Positions 44,056 to 53,135 of a stretch of 64,000 nucleotides of DNA are shown here, in pieces; the first letter of the stretch is position 1, and every line of letters begins with the position of its first letter. This stretch comes from an uncultured Lachnospiraceae bacterium (GTDB lineage Bacteria; Bacillota; Clostridia; Lachnospirales; Lachnospiraceae): NCBI GenBank assembly GCA_910586615.1, contig CAJUJP010000001.1:1-64000 (forward strand), read 5' to 3'. The notes below the pieces were generated by a model. The model saw nothing but the letters and a program-made list of their open reading frames with translations. It searched no databases and had not been told where the DNA came from. The position numbers and the translations under genes were made by a program.

Positions 44056-44071
44056 GTAACAGTTCAGCCTT
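44056..44071. other. 16-base motif shared with the 24.7-kb spacer
   Basis: GTAACAGTTCAGCCTT occurs here, between neuB-like and KdsC-like genes, and identically at 24708-24723. In this copy it is part of an imperfect hairpin (CAGTTCAGCC / GGCTTCACTG). Confidence 0.4.
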
Positions 44072-44118
44072 TGGCTTCACTGTCACCAACTGTACTTTTT
44101 CATTTTCACTGGCCGGAA

Positions 44119-44997
44119 TCATCCTCTCAGCTTCTTCCGGACCTCTCTCTCTGCATCTGTCACAGTGATCTTCGCGTCTCCCAGACAGTTCTCCATATCA
44201 CGAATCCTTCTGACCACATAGTCCATCCCTCGAATTTCCAGGCTGGATTTCTGATCCGTCCCCCACATATTATGGTTCAGTGTGATATGCCTTTCAATGA
44301 TCTTTGCCCCCACTGTTGCGGCAATCGTTGTCGGATTGATATCATATTCGTGTCCACTGTATCCGACCACGCAGTCATATCGCTTCTTCATCATGGGAAT
44401 CGCACGTAAATTCAAATCTTCAGACTTCGCGGGATATGTTGAATTTGTATGCAATAGCACAAAATTTCCGTCACTATATTTGTTCAGGATATCCACCGCA
44501 TTGTCCACTTCCTCCAGCGTACTCATTCCTGTTGAAAGAATAATCGGTATCTTTGTCTCGCAGGCCCGTTTTACAAACTCAAGATTCGTGATGCTGGCCG
44601 ACGCAATCTTAATATAAGGAACATGATACTCCACCAGAAATTCCAGGCTCGGAATATCCCACGGAGAGCATGACCACATAATCGGTTTTTCCGCACAATA
44701 CCGATCAATATAATCATACTCTTCTTTTCCGAACTCGATCCTTTTCTTATATTCCAGATAAGTCATTCTTCCCCATGGCGTATCACGCATTACATTTTTC
44801 TGCTCTTCGGGAACGGCAATCTCAGGAACTCTTTTCTGAAATTTGACACTGTCCCATCCGCACGCAAAAGAAGCATCTATTAACTTTTTTGCAATTTGCA
44901 GATCACCATTGTGATTAATCCCGATCTCTGCAATAAAGAACACAGGGTAATCTTCTCCGACATACGTTTGTCCAATCTTGAAATTTTTCTTTCCCAC
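44119..44997 (-). CDS. NeuB-family sugar-acid synthase lacking the SAF domain
   Basis: 292 residues, a PEP-condensing TIM-barrel synthase. Conserved NeuB blocks are FFIAEIGINHNGDL, VKFQKR, WSCSPWD, LSTGMST, LLHTNSTYP and GYSGHEYDI with ERHIT. Typical NeuB/SpsE proteins are about 345 residues and carry a C-terminal antifreeze-like SAF domain; this protein stops at the SAF boundary. That makes the acceptor specificity unclear: sialic, legionaminic, pseudaminic acid or a related ulosonate. A 23-codon frame overlaps its stop as ATGA. It lies 12 bp after the TPP enzyme gene, within the same operon. Confidence 0.85.
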   Translation of the reverse strand: MGKKNFKIGQTYVGEDYPVFFIAEIGINHNGDLQIAKKLIDASFACGWDSVKFQKRVPEIAVPEEQKNVMRDTPWGRMTYLEYKKRIEFGKEEYDYIDRYCAEKPIMWSCSPWDIPSLEFLVEYHVPYIKIASASITNLEFVKRACETKIPIILSTGMSTLEEVDNAVDILNKYSDGNFVLLHTNSTYPAKSEDLNLRAIPMMKKRYDCVVGYSGHEYDINPTTIAATVGAKIIERHITLNHNMWGTDQKSSLEIRGMDYVVRRIRDMENCLGDAKITVTDAEREVRKKLRG

Positions 44998-45009
44998 CAG
45001 GCGTCCTCC

Positions 45010-46785
45010 CTATTTCTCTCCGATAAAAGGCCACATATCCTCAAGTTTTCCAGGTATCATCTGCCCGTTCTCGCCCATTTTGGACTGTACCTTTGGCATA
45101 ACCACCTCGTCAGGGTCTACCATAACTTCACAAATAACCGGACCATCTGTTTTTAAAACCTGCGCTACTGTCTCTGCTATTTCTTTATTATTTTCTATTC
45201 TGAAAGTACTCAGCCCATAGGCCTGTGCAACTTTAAGAATATGAGGAATTGTCAGCCCGCTGCCGGCATCGCTGGCCACATAATGCCCTTTAAAGTTATT
45301 TCTCTGCATTCCTCTTATACTGGCATAGCCCTGATTGTTCCAGATAAAAAATTTGACAGGAAGCTGTAGTCTGTGCAATGTTTCCAGTTCCTGAATATTT
45401 AACTGAAATGCGCCGTCACCGTCAATGGCAACCGTCCTGCGCCTGCCATGTGCCAGACAGGCACCTATGGAATAAGGAAGGGCAAACCCCATGGAGCCCA
45501 GCCCCGCCGCATGTTTCATATGCTGCCCCTTTTTGCTCCTGAATGCCTGTATCGTTGCTTCAGTCGTCACGCCTGCGCTTTCGGGAACAATAATTTCATT
45601 CTCCTCGAGCATATCGCTTAAAATTCCGGTGAAATAATATCCATCCACATACTGCTCTTTCTGCGCATATTCCGGCAGAATCACCGGATATTCTGCCCGG
45701 AGTGCCTTGCAATGAGCTCTCCATTTCTCCAGTTCTGCTCTGTGTTCATCACTCCACTGCTCTTTTGCCAGTCTCTCATTAAGCGTTTTCAGGAAAATGC
45801 CGATGTCACAGCAAACAGGTATATCTATCTTCATAATAAACTTATTCAATTCCGCTTCGTCAATATCGACAACTATTTTCTCAGCCTGCGGCGCAAAATT
45901 TTCTTCATTGAAAGCAGTTATACTGCTATCAAGTCTTGCCCCCAGAGAAAGCAGCAGATCACATTCCTGTATTATAAAATTGGCTCCCCGGTCCCCGAGG
46001 GTTCCCGGATGTCCTGCATATAAAGCATGATCTTCCCACATTAAATCAATCGACTTCCAGGTCGTCTGAACGGGAACTCCCAGATAATCTGCCAACTGAT
46101 AAAAAGCTTCTTCACAGCCCGCACTGATAATACCGTTTCCCGCCAAAATAAGCGGCTTCTTCGCCGATTTTATCTTTTTTACTATATTCTCCATATCAAA
46201 TGGCACATCAGCCTGTCCGTTACCCGAAACCGTCTCCGCCTGGAATCCCTCGAGTTCATCCGGTTCGATCATACTGGCCTGTACGTCAAGCGGAATGTCC
46301 AGCCAGACAGGTCCCTTACGTCCGTTGGTTGCCTCATAGAAAGCCCTGTCCAAATGATACTTTATTTCTGCAGGATTTAAGATCTGGACCGCATATTTTG
46401 TAATCGGGGTAATCATCGGCACAATCTGCACCTCCTGCGATCCGATCTGCCTGACCCCTTTATCGCCCACAAGATCTGATCTCTTGGATTGTCCGGAAAT
46501 TACAAACATCGGCGTTGAATCAATCCAGCCTGCTGTTACACCCGTAATGGTATTCGTTGCACCAGGTCCGGAAGTCACAAGCAATAAACCAGGCATATTA
46601 GTATGCTGCCCGTAAGCCTCCGCCGCGATAGCAGCGCCCTGCTCATGTAAAAAGCAGACATATTCCATCCCGGATTTCCCGAGAGAATCATCAAGGTGCA
46701 TTGCCCCTCCCCCCGGAAGCATAAACGCCTGTTTTATCCCCCGGGATTCCAGATATTCAAAAATATAATCCGATAACTTAATCAT
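45010..46785 (-). CDS. Acetolactate synthase-like TPP enzyme, possibly YerE-like
   Basis: 591 residues with three-domain acetohydroxyacid-synthase layout. The catalytic Glu lies in FLHEQGAAIAAEAYG; the TPP/Mg motif is GDGAFQLNIQELETLH... ending in NNQGY; the central FAD-type domain includes GDRGANFIIQECDLLL. In a surface-sugar operon the best known parallel is YerE, which adds a two-carbon unit from pyruvate to CDP-4-keto-3,6-dideoxyglucose to make yersiniose; rfbFGH are in this window. Alternatives are another 2-oxoacid carboligase or decarboxylase. SD GGAG upstream. No small regulatory ilvN-like subunit or ilv genes are nearby, which argues against amino-acid synthesis. Confidence 0.82.
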   Translation of the reverse strand: MIKLSDYIFEYLESRGIKQAFMLPGGGAMHLDDSLGKSGMEYVCFLHEQGAAIAAEAYGQHTNMPGLLLVTSGPGATNTITGVTAGWIDSTPMFVISGQSKRSDLVGDKGVRQIGSQEVQIVPMITPITKYAVQILNPAEIKYHLDRAFYEATNGRKGPVWLDIPLDVQASMIEPDELEGFQAETVSGNGQADVPFDMENIVKKIKSAKKPLILAGNGIISAGCEEAFYQLADYLGVPVQTTWKSIDLMWEDHALYAGHPGTLGDRGANFIIQECDLLLSLGARLDSSITAFNEENFAPQAEKIVVDIDEAELNKFIMKIDIPVCCDIGIFLKTLNERLAKEQWSDEHRAELEKWRAHCKALRAEYPVILPEYAQKEQYVDGYYFTGILSDMLEENEIIVPESAGVTTEATIQAFRSKKGQHMKHAAGLGSMGFALPYSIGACLAHGRRRTVAIDGDGAFQLNIQELETLHRLQLPVKFFIWNNQGYASIRGMQRNNFKGHYVASDAGSGLTIPHILKVAQAYGLSTFRIENNKEIAETVAQVLKTDGPVICEVMVDPDEVVMPKVQSKMGENGQMIPGKLEDMWPFIGEK

Positions 46786-46940
46786 CTTGCTGCTCCTTAC
46801 CTTCCAAAATTATCCTGTGTTTCTCATATTCCGCAATCACATGTCTGATAAAACATGTACTGCCCTGTGCCGGCAGGCGTTGCCGCTGTCTGTCCTCTCG
46901 TCATATCGTATTGCCCCGCATCAGTACCATTCTTAATATT

Positions 46941-46970
46941 ATCATAAAAGACAGACCATGTATATTACAA
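46941..46970 (-). promoter_or_regulatory. Possible promoter for the TPP-neuB segment
   Basis: Minus strand TTGTAA (46965-46970), 18 bp, TATGAT (46941-46946) in the 263-bp gap between the GT-C-like gene and the TPP enzyme gene. The gap is otherwise without a clear gene. Confidence 0.35.
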
Positions 46971-47048
46971 AATGATTTTACCCGCTCGAAGCTTCCCTCT
47001 CCGACACTATGCTGCAAATGCATGGCGAAGTGTGAAAGGCAGCGCTCT

Positions 47049-48611
47049 CTACTCCCTGAGCAGCTGTATAATCTGCATAACCGTATTGTTTTCAACATTT
47101 ACAGTCAAAATCTGCTGTGCGAATACCACCTGGATCATGTAAACGATGACAGGCAGAAGCAAAAGCCCGACCACACACACCTCCCTGAAGACAAGAAGCC
47201 CCCGCATTCCCGCCTCCTGCGGTTTCTTCTCATAGCTGTGCCTGCCTGCCCTGGGGAAGTTGACCACCACCAGCGCGATCATGCACGTATAGAACGCATA
47301 TCTGCACAAATTAAATGCCGCCGCCAGCGTACCCTCCATCAGAACATGCATCACATCACCCATTCCGTTTCTGTAAAAATGCGGCTTTCCCAGAAGGTAG
47401 TACATCAGCATACCCTCGCACCCGGAGCTTTTAAAGATATAGGGTTCCCTGCCCATACGCCATATAAGAAACGAGCATGTTCCTATTGTCTCCAAAATTA
47501 TATTTAACTTGATGTTTTCACCGTTACAGTACACCATCAGCACCAGCCACGGTACAATCAGAACTGCCCAGTATGGCGGACAGGATGTAAATATAATAAA
47601 GAAAATATTTGCCGCAAAAGCCACATAGATGGTTTTGTAATAAAATGTGTAATTTTCTTCTCTTTTCTGCAGATAGCAATATACCATGAGCAATCCCGCC
47701 GCAAGCACGAATATGGAGATGGAATCCACACCCATGAAATACTGCAGCGAGAATAAATATCCCATTCTGGAAGATAAGATTCCCGTAGCCGCTATTTTTT
47801 TCCCTGACTGGGCCGCCATCTCCACTTCCGGATGAATTTCCGCATAGCTTTTACCCAGGCTGAATAAAAGCTTTTCTACCGGTACCAGCCAGCAGCCTAA
47901 TACCATATTCCTTATAATGTACAATATTCTTTTTTCATAAAGCAGCACAAGACATACAAATAAGATCAGCGCAAAATATTTGCATGTAATTGCCAGCGCA
48001 AAGAAAAGATAAAATTTCTTATAATCGCCTTTTAAGTAATAGTACACCCCATATACGGCAAACATGACACCGATAATATCATATTGTCCCACAAAGCATG
48101 TTGCAAAGATCAGAATACCCGAAAACAAGTATACATATAAGACAGTGTTTGAGCCTTCCCGGTCTCCCGTCACATACCCATAAATTTTCCTGACGCCTGC
48201 CGCACTGGCAATGACCACCGCTGCCAGCATCGTTTTTCCCCACATCAGGCATAAAAGGCTGCTTTCCGCAAAATTACCGGAGAGTTTCTCATAGATCCAC
48301 GCCGGAAAATTCCACACTGCAAAAATGGCATAGATTGTAAAATCATATGCCGCCCCGCTCGAGATCCCGCGATTCTGCGTTGCACCGGCTATCGCCTTTG
48401 CATAAGAATAAAAAGAAAGCGGATGCCCCTCAGAAAGTGCATACCAGAAATTCAATCCGTGCCTGTATGTTGCAAAAAAGTCTTCGTACATTTCCGAGAA
48501 CAAAATAATGCACACAAGTATGATTCCAAATAAATACTCCCATTTGTACGGTACAAGATTTTCCTTTGTCCGCATAAAGATTTTTTTTGCAAAAGCTTTT
48601 GATTTATTCAT
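47049..48611 (-). CDS. Multispanning GT-C-type membrane glycosyltransferase
   Basis: 520 residues with about ten to twelve membrane segments and a large first external loop (SEMYEDFFATYRHGLNFW...), as in GT-C glycosyltransferases that use polyprenyl-phosphate sugars on the outer face. No catalytic motif is certain. A short cytoplasmic basic N-terminus precedes the first segment. It lies 41 bp after the GtrII-like gene. The polyprenyl-phosphate sugar donors could come from the two GtrB-like GT2 enzymes. A glycan polymerase (Wzy) is an alternative, as both have this general topology. Confidence 0.68.
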   Translation of the reverse strand: MNKSKAFAKKIFMRTKENLVPYKWEYLFGIILVCIILFSEMYEDFFATYRHGLNFWYALSEGHPLSFYSYAKAIAGATQNRGISSGAAYDFTIYAIFAVWNFPAWIYEKLSGNFAESSLLCLMWGKTMLAAVVIASAAGVRKIYGYVTGDREGSNTVLYVYLFSGILIFATCFVGQYDIIGVMFAVYGVYYYLKGDYKKFYLFFALAITCKYFALILFVCLVLLYEKRILYIIRNMVLGCWLVPVEKLLFSLGKSYAEIHPEVEMAAQSGKKIAATGILSSRMGYLFSLQYFMGVDSISIFVLAAGLLMVYCYLQKREENYTFYYKTIYVAFAANIFFIIFTSCPPYWAVLIVPWLVLMVYCNGENIKLNIILETIGTCSFLIWRMGREPYIFKSSGCEGMLMYYLLGKPHFYRNGMGDVMHVLMEGTLAAAFNLCRYAFYTCMIALVVVNFPRAGRHSYEKKPQEAGMRGLLVFREVCVVGLLLLPVIVYMIQVVFAQQILTVNVENNTVMQIIQLLRE

Positions 48612-48652
48612 GTTTTACTCCGTTTCTCCGCTGCATTTCTGCATATTGACAC

Positions 48653-50197
48653 TCATCGTCTGTCCGCAACCTTAACCACCAAAACATCATCTATCATCCG
48701 GCAATATCCGTCATGCGGATAACACGGCATTTGCTGTACCTCATCTGACTCTTCATATGCCTTTAAGACTTCTTTCTCCTCTATACCATTGACCGGGCTT
48801 CCCATGCTTCGCCAGAAATTATATGTTGTCTGCGGATAGGTTGTTGATGCCTTACTGTGTCCGTTTACAAACTTATAATCGCCATGCCAGGCCTCAACGT
48901 AATCATTTTTACTGAATTCGCCTATGACAGCGACCGGCGTTACTCCGGACTCATATCCTTCCTGTTCCTCTATATCATCCAGAACTCTTGTCATAATACT
49001 GACTGTTCTGTCATAGGTCACTCTTGCATACATATATACCGTGTTGCTGTACTGGACATTTCTGACCAGAAGAAAGCAGCATATAAAAGCCGTCAAATAC
49101 TGCATCGGTTTCCTGACCCGAATATTCTTACAATTACCTGCGATCATAAGACATACAGGAAAAAGCAGATACAGGGCATATGAACTCCTCAAAACAATAT
49201 TTTCTCCCTGAATCACACTGATAAAATTGCACCACACCGGTAATGTAATAAAAATCAGTATTGCCACGACGGCATTATGAATCTGTATTTTCTTCTGAAA
49301 CAGCCAAACAGCAAATCCTGCCAGCGCGGCCAGCAGCAGCAATCCGTGTAATGCACAGACAACCCCTCCAAAGTATCTGCTGTCCGTGATAAAAAACTGT
49401 AAAATATCCTTATAAGTCTTCATGATATTCCCGAAGACCGCCTGTACCGACAGCTCCGCTAAACGTCCCATGCCGTTTGACCCGTTTGTAGACGTTGTAT
49501 GCCACCGCAGCAATAATATTTTATATACTGATAAATACGCGGCGCAGCCCGTTACAGCCGTCAGAATCATAGTAAATGCGCTGCGCACTTCTTCCTTCCA
49601 GGAGCTGTCCGCCAGCGCTTTCTGTAACAGTACAAGCCCGCACAAAACGATTGTCACACTGAGATACGCCTGATAAAATCCCATCGACACCACAAGGCAT
49701 ACTGCTCCTGCAATTATGTTCCATGGACTTCTGATATGTATAAGACACCACACTGCTAAACAGGCAAAAAACAGAGCGATCATACAGCAGTCATAAATGT
49801 AAATATATATACCGCATAATTCGGTAACCGCCAGATTGGAAACCAGAAATCCACATGCAAGAATTTCGCAGACAGGATTACTGATCTTAATAATATCCGC
49901 TATGATAAAAGCACTCATTACCGCAAAAACAGTACCGATCACTCCCACCAGCCACGGAGAAACCACGTTTCCACGCAAATAAACGTAGTACGGCTGAAGA
50001 AATCTTCCAAGCTGTACCTCCCATTTTCCTGCTGATGAAAACATATGGTTTATTGCGTCATGCGTGGGCATATAATTCACAAAAGCATAACCGTTTGCAC
50101 ATAACGCAATCACCCCTGTCCAGAATAATAATCTTCTTTTTTGCGCATCCGGTTCATAATCTGTTCCGTTGTACAAATATTGTAATAATCGTTTCAT
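48653..50197 (-). CDS. GtrII-type membrane glucosyltransferase-like protein
   Basis: 514 residues with about eleven membrane segments; the first loop contains NYMPTHDAINHMFSSAGKWEVQLGR, matching the GtrII (Gtr_II, glucosyltransferase) family pattern of Asp/His-rich first loop. A C-terminal external domain of ~100 residues follows the last segment. GtrII proteins move glucose from undecaprenyl-phosphate to O-antigen in the outer compartment. In this locus it could decorate the finished glycan. It has a 40-bp gap to the amidohydrolase upstream. Family call moderate, function by analogy. Confidence 0.72.
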   Translation of the reverse strand: MKRLLQYLYNGTDYEPDAQKRRLLFWTGVIALCANGYAFVNYMPTHDAINHMFSSAGKWEVQLGRFLQPYYVYLRGNVVSPWLVGVIGTVFAVMSAFIIADIIKISNPVCEILACGFLVSNLAVTELCGIYIYIYDCCMIALFFACLAVWCLIHIRSPWNIIAGAVCLVVSMGFYQAYLSVTIVLCGLVLLQKALADSSWKEEVRSAFTMILTAVTGCAAYLSVYKILLLRWHTTSTNGSNGMGRLAELSVQAVFGNIMKTYKDILQFFITDSRYFGGVVCALHGLLLLAALAGFAVWLFQKKIQIHNAVVAILIFITLPVWCNFISVIQGENIVLRSSYALYLLFPVCLMIAGNCKNIRVRKPMQYLTAFICCFLLVRNVQYSNTVYMYARVTYDRTVSIMTRVLDDIEEQEGYESGVTPVAVIGEFSKNDYVEAWHGDYKFVNGHSKASTTYPQTTYNFWRSMGSPVNGIEEKEVLKAYEESDEVQQMPCYPHDGYCRMIDDVLVVKVADRR

Positions 50198-50237
50198 CCC
50201 CTCATGCTACTCCCTGTATAATAAATAATTCCTATTC

Positions 50238-51857
50238 TTACTCAGCCTGCTGTCTCCGGTATATCACCGCTCCGTCTTTGATCGTCATCATAACCTGTAT
50301 ATCCTTTATTTCCATCGGATCAACGTCTAACGGCGATCTGTCCAGAATAACCAGATCGGCACGTTTTCCCGCCTCAATACTGCCTTTGGTATCTTCCTCA
50401 AAATACTCATATGCCGCCTGAATCGTTACCGCTTTCAGCGCATCATACACGGATATCTTCTGCTCCGCGCCAATCACTGCCCCGCTCCGGCTGATGCGGT
50501 TCACCGCACACCAGACGGAATGCAGCATATCCGGCTTTGTTACCGGCGTGTCCTGATGAAAGTTCACCGTCACACCTCTGTCCAGCGCATCCTTTACCGG
50601 ACTGATCCGACTGCCCCGCAGGCTGCCAAAGTTTTGCAGATGAATGTCTCCCCAGTACCATACATGACCGACAAAAATTGATGCTATCATATTAAGACGT
50701 GCCATCCTGTCCAGCTGATCATTCCTCACCGTCTGACAATGGATCATCACCGGCCTTAAGTCCTCCTCACAGCCGGTTTCTCTGATCACCTTTTCATACA
50801 GCGTCAAAAACTGCTCACTGGCGGCATCCCCGTTACAATGTGCCAGAAGCTGCTGTTTGTCTTCCACTGCAGCTGTGATCCACCGCTCCGCCTCCTGATC
50901 AGAGAGCCACGGATACCCGCAGTAGCCCTCTTCTCCGTTCAGATACGGCTCCGACATCCAGGCAGACCGCCCCTGAGGTGAACCGTCAAGAATCAGTTTA
51001 TATCCGCCGATTTTAAGGTGTCCGTCACCTCCGCCAGTCAGATGTGAAAACTGCTCCTGTATCTTCCTGATCTCCTCCGTCAAAAGAGGATAGGAAACCA
51101 CATCTACCAGAAGCTGCCCCTGCCGCGCCATCCGGTCAAGCAGCATGAGATCCTGCACGGTGGAAGCCCCATCCTGAACAGTCGTTATTCCGTTCTCAAT
51201 ATAAATCTGCTGCATACCCTGCATCATTTTCGCGATATCAAACGGCATCCGCGCGCCAACTGCCTTTTGAATCTGCTGCATGGCAGTCTCTTCCAGATAT
51301 CCGTCAGGTTCTCTCCCGTCAGCGTATCGGCCGATCCTTCCTCCCTCCGGGTCCGGCGTATCCGCATCAATACCCGCCATGCGCAGCGCCGGTGTATTTA
51401 CACATGCCAGATGGCCGGAAACATGCAGTATCATGATCGGAATTTCCGTGCTGATTTCATCCAGCACCTCTCTGTCCGGATGCCTGCGTTCTTTCAGGAA
51501 GTTATGGTCATATCCATACCCGATCACAGGCATGTCTCCCTCCTCCTGCCTGGCAGCGCTAAAATCTTTCAGAACACGGATAATATCAGCAAACGATGTG
51601 CACCCGGTCAAATCTGCACAAAGCGACATTTGTCCATTCATCACCATATGACCATGCGCATCGATAAATGACGGCATCAGGCATCTGCCTTCCAGGTTCA
51701 CCATAACAGCCTGTTCCCCTGAAGCAGCCCTGACATCATCCAGACTGCCGACTGCCGCAATAATCCCGTCACGCACAAGCACAGCCTCTGCGGGACTGTC
51801 TTCAAAGTCCCGTCCGGATATTGTTATAATCTTCCCGTTATAATATAATTGTTCCAT
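50238..51857 (-). CDS. YtcJ-like amidohydrolase
   Basis: 539 residues of the amidohydrolase superfamily, YtcJ/NfdA group: N-terminal MPSFIDAHGHMV metal-binding HxH, central MIHCQTVRND, GHVWYWGD and the C-terminal metal Asp in NFHQDTPVTKP. Enzymes of this group hydrolyse N-acyl or amide bonds (for example N-substituted formamides); substrates of most are unknown. It is unexpected in a glycosyltransferase operon. It may remove an N-acyl group from a sugar, or be a passenger gene. A weak SD precedes ATG 51857. It has about 150 bp of gene-free DNA upstream. Confidence 0.88.
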   Translation of the reverse strand: MEQLYYNGKIITISGRDFEDSPAEAVLVRDGIIAAVGSLDDVRAASGEQAVMVNLEGRCLMPSFIDAHGHMVMNGQMSLCADLTGCTSFADIIRVLKDFSAARQEEGDMPVIGYGYDHNFLKERRHPDREVLDEISTEIPIMILHVSGHLACVNTPALRMAGIDADTPDPEGGRIGRYADGREPDGYLEETAMQQIQKAVGARMPFDIAKMMQGMQQIYIENGITTVQDGASTVQDLMLLDRMARQGQLLVDVVSYPLLTEEIRKIQEQFSHLTGGGDGHLKIGGYKLILDGSPQGRSAWMSEPYLNGEEGYCGYPWLSDQEAERWITAAVEDKQQLLAHCNGDAASEQFLTLYEKVIRETGCEEDLRPVMIHCQTVRNDQLDRMARLNMIASIFVGHVWYWGDIHLQNFGSLRGSRISPVKDALDRGVTVNFHQDTPVTKPDMLHSVWCAVNRISRSGAVIGAEQKISVYDALKAVTIQAAYEYFEEDTKGSIEAGKRADLVILDRSPLDVDPMEIKDIQVMMTIKDGAVIYRRQQAE

Positions 51858-52007
51858 TTTTCCCGCCTTTACCTCATTTCCAATGATAGGATTTCTTTCC
51901 CCATGACTTCGTAGCCTTTAACAGAATCAGATAAACCACTGCGCAGCCAAATCCCATCCGTACTGCTCAAAAATCGCAGCGTAGACCGCCGAATGTCCGG
52001 GGCCCGA

Positions 52008-53114
52008 TTATTTTGCTGCTTTTTTTGTTATACGCCCCCACCACTGCTTCATCAATGTACGCTTCTGTGCCATTGATGTTGCGGGGCTGCATATCTGGCC
52101 GATTCCTATGCAATATCCTAAAAGTCTGCGGCCGAATGTCTTCCATGGCGCTTTCAGTCTTAAATAAAAGAGAAACAGCCATATCCTCTCTGTCAGTTTC
52201 AGATCATCGCGGTTTAACAGCATGTGGGCGACTTTCGTATGATATTTTATTGTAAAGCCGTTCCACATTTCATAGTCGATAACATCTGCCGTTTTCTTTC
52301 TTTCATACAATGTGACAACATTGTTGCGGCGCGGCTTAAAAGCGTTGATACGTCTCCCGCCATATGCCTGATAATTTAAATCACATACAATTACCAGCCG
52401 CAGCGCATTTAGTTCTGCACAGGCTTTGTGCCAGATGGACTTCGGTAAAATACGATAAACAAAGCATGGCTCGGGATCATAGAAAAACAGACCCTGATGG
52501 GCAAGCCATGTCGTAACCTGCCAGTCAGCAAACTCTTCATAATAAATATTTCTTGGAACGTTCTCCAGCGCCTTCCTGCGAATGACTGCTGCCGCCAGAT
52601 GAATATAGATCATGTCCTTCTGCCACTGGTATTTCCCGCGGGTATATGGAACGCTTGTATAAAGTTCCGGTTTACCGTCAATCAGCCTGTACATATTTCC
52701 GTAATAAGCCACGCAATCCTGATTCTCATCCCTGTCCAGTAACTCTATCTTCTGCCGGAAATGATTTTCATCACAAAAATAGTCATCTCCGTCCAGAATA
52801 GATATATATTCTCCTCTGGCTTCATCAATGAGCCGGAAAATAAGCCGGCTGTGTCTCCAGTTCGAGAACTCTTTCACGCCGCCGGTTCTGTCCTGCACCA
52901 GTATTCTAATCTGTTCTTTTTCCCCGTATTTTCTTTGCAGCAATTCCAATGACCCGTCATCCGACCCGTCATCTCCAATCAGAATTTCATATGCAAAGTC
53001 CATGTTCTGATTCAGGATCGAATCCACAGCCTCTTCGATCCACTCGATCTGATTATAGTTCGTAATCAAACAGGACAGCTTCGTTTTAGATTTCCTTTCA
53101 CTCATTGTCTTCAT
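52008..53114 (-). CDS. GT2-family glycosyltransferase
   Basis: 368 residues. The GT2 domain opens with LSCLITNYNQIEWIEEAVDS, then LIGDDGSDDGS and the metal site ISILDGDDYFCDENHF, as in capsule GT2 enzymes. The C-terminal ~120 residues are basic and helical without clear membrane segments. The start is ATG 53114 or 53105 (MSERKSK). It lies 21 bp after the AT-rich GT-like gene. Sugar unknown. Confidence 0.9.
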   Translation of the reverse strand: MKTMSERKSKTKLSCLITNYNQIEWIEEAVDSILNQNMDFAYEILIGDDGSDDGSLELLQRKYGEKEQIRILVQDRTGGVKEFSNWRHSRLIFRLIDEARGEYISILDGDDYFCDENHFRQKIELLDRDENQDCVAYYGNMYRLIDGKPELYTSVPYTRGKYQWQKDMIYIHLAAAVIRRKALENVPRNIYYEEFADWQVTTWLAHQGLFFYDPEPCFVYRILPKSIWHKACAELNALRLVIVCDLNYQAYGGRRINAFKPRRNNVVTLYERKKTADVIDYEMWNGFTIKYHTKVAHMLLNRDDLKLTERIWLFLFYLRLKAPWKTFGRRLLGYCIGIGQICSPATSMAQKRTLMKQWWGRITKKAAK

Positions 53115-53135
53115 TTCCCTTCAATTAAAAGTCAC

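Noticed and set aside
46901..47098. 65-codon minus frame between the GT-C-like and TPP genes
   Set aside because: It overlaps the end of the GT-C-like gene in another frame, has no SD and no recognisable protein. A candidate promoter lies inside it.
51874..51957. 27-codon frame (MGFGCAVVYLILLK...) in the gap before the amidohydrolase gene
   Set aside because: Resembles a membrane segment but is very short, has no clear SD and may be chance or a relic.
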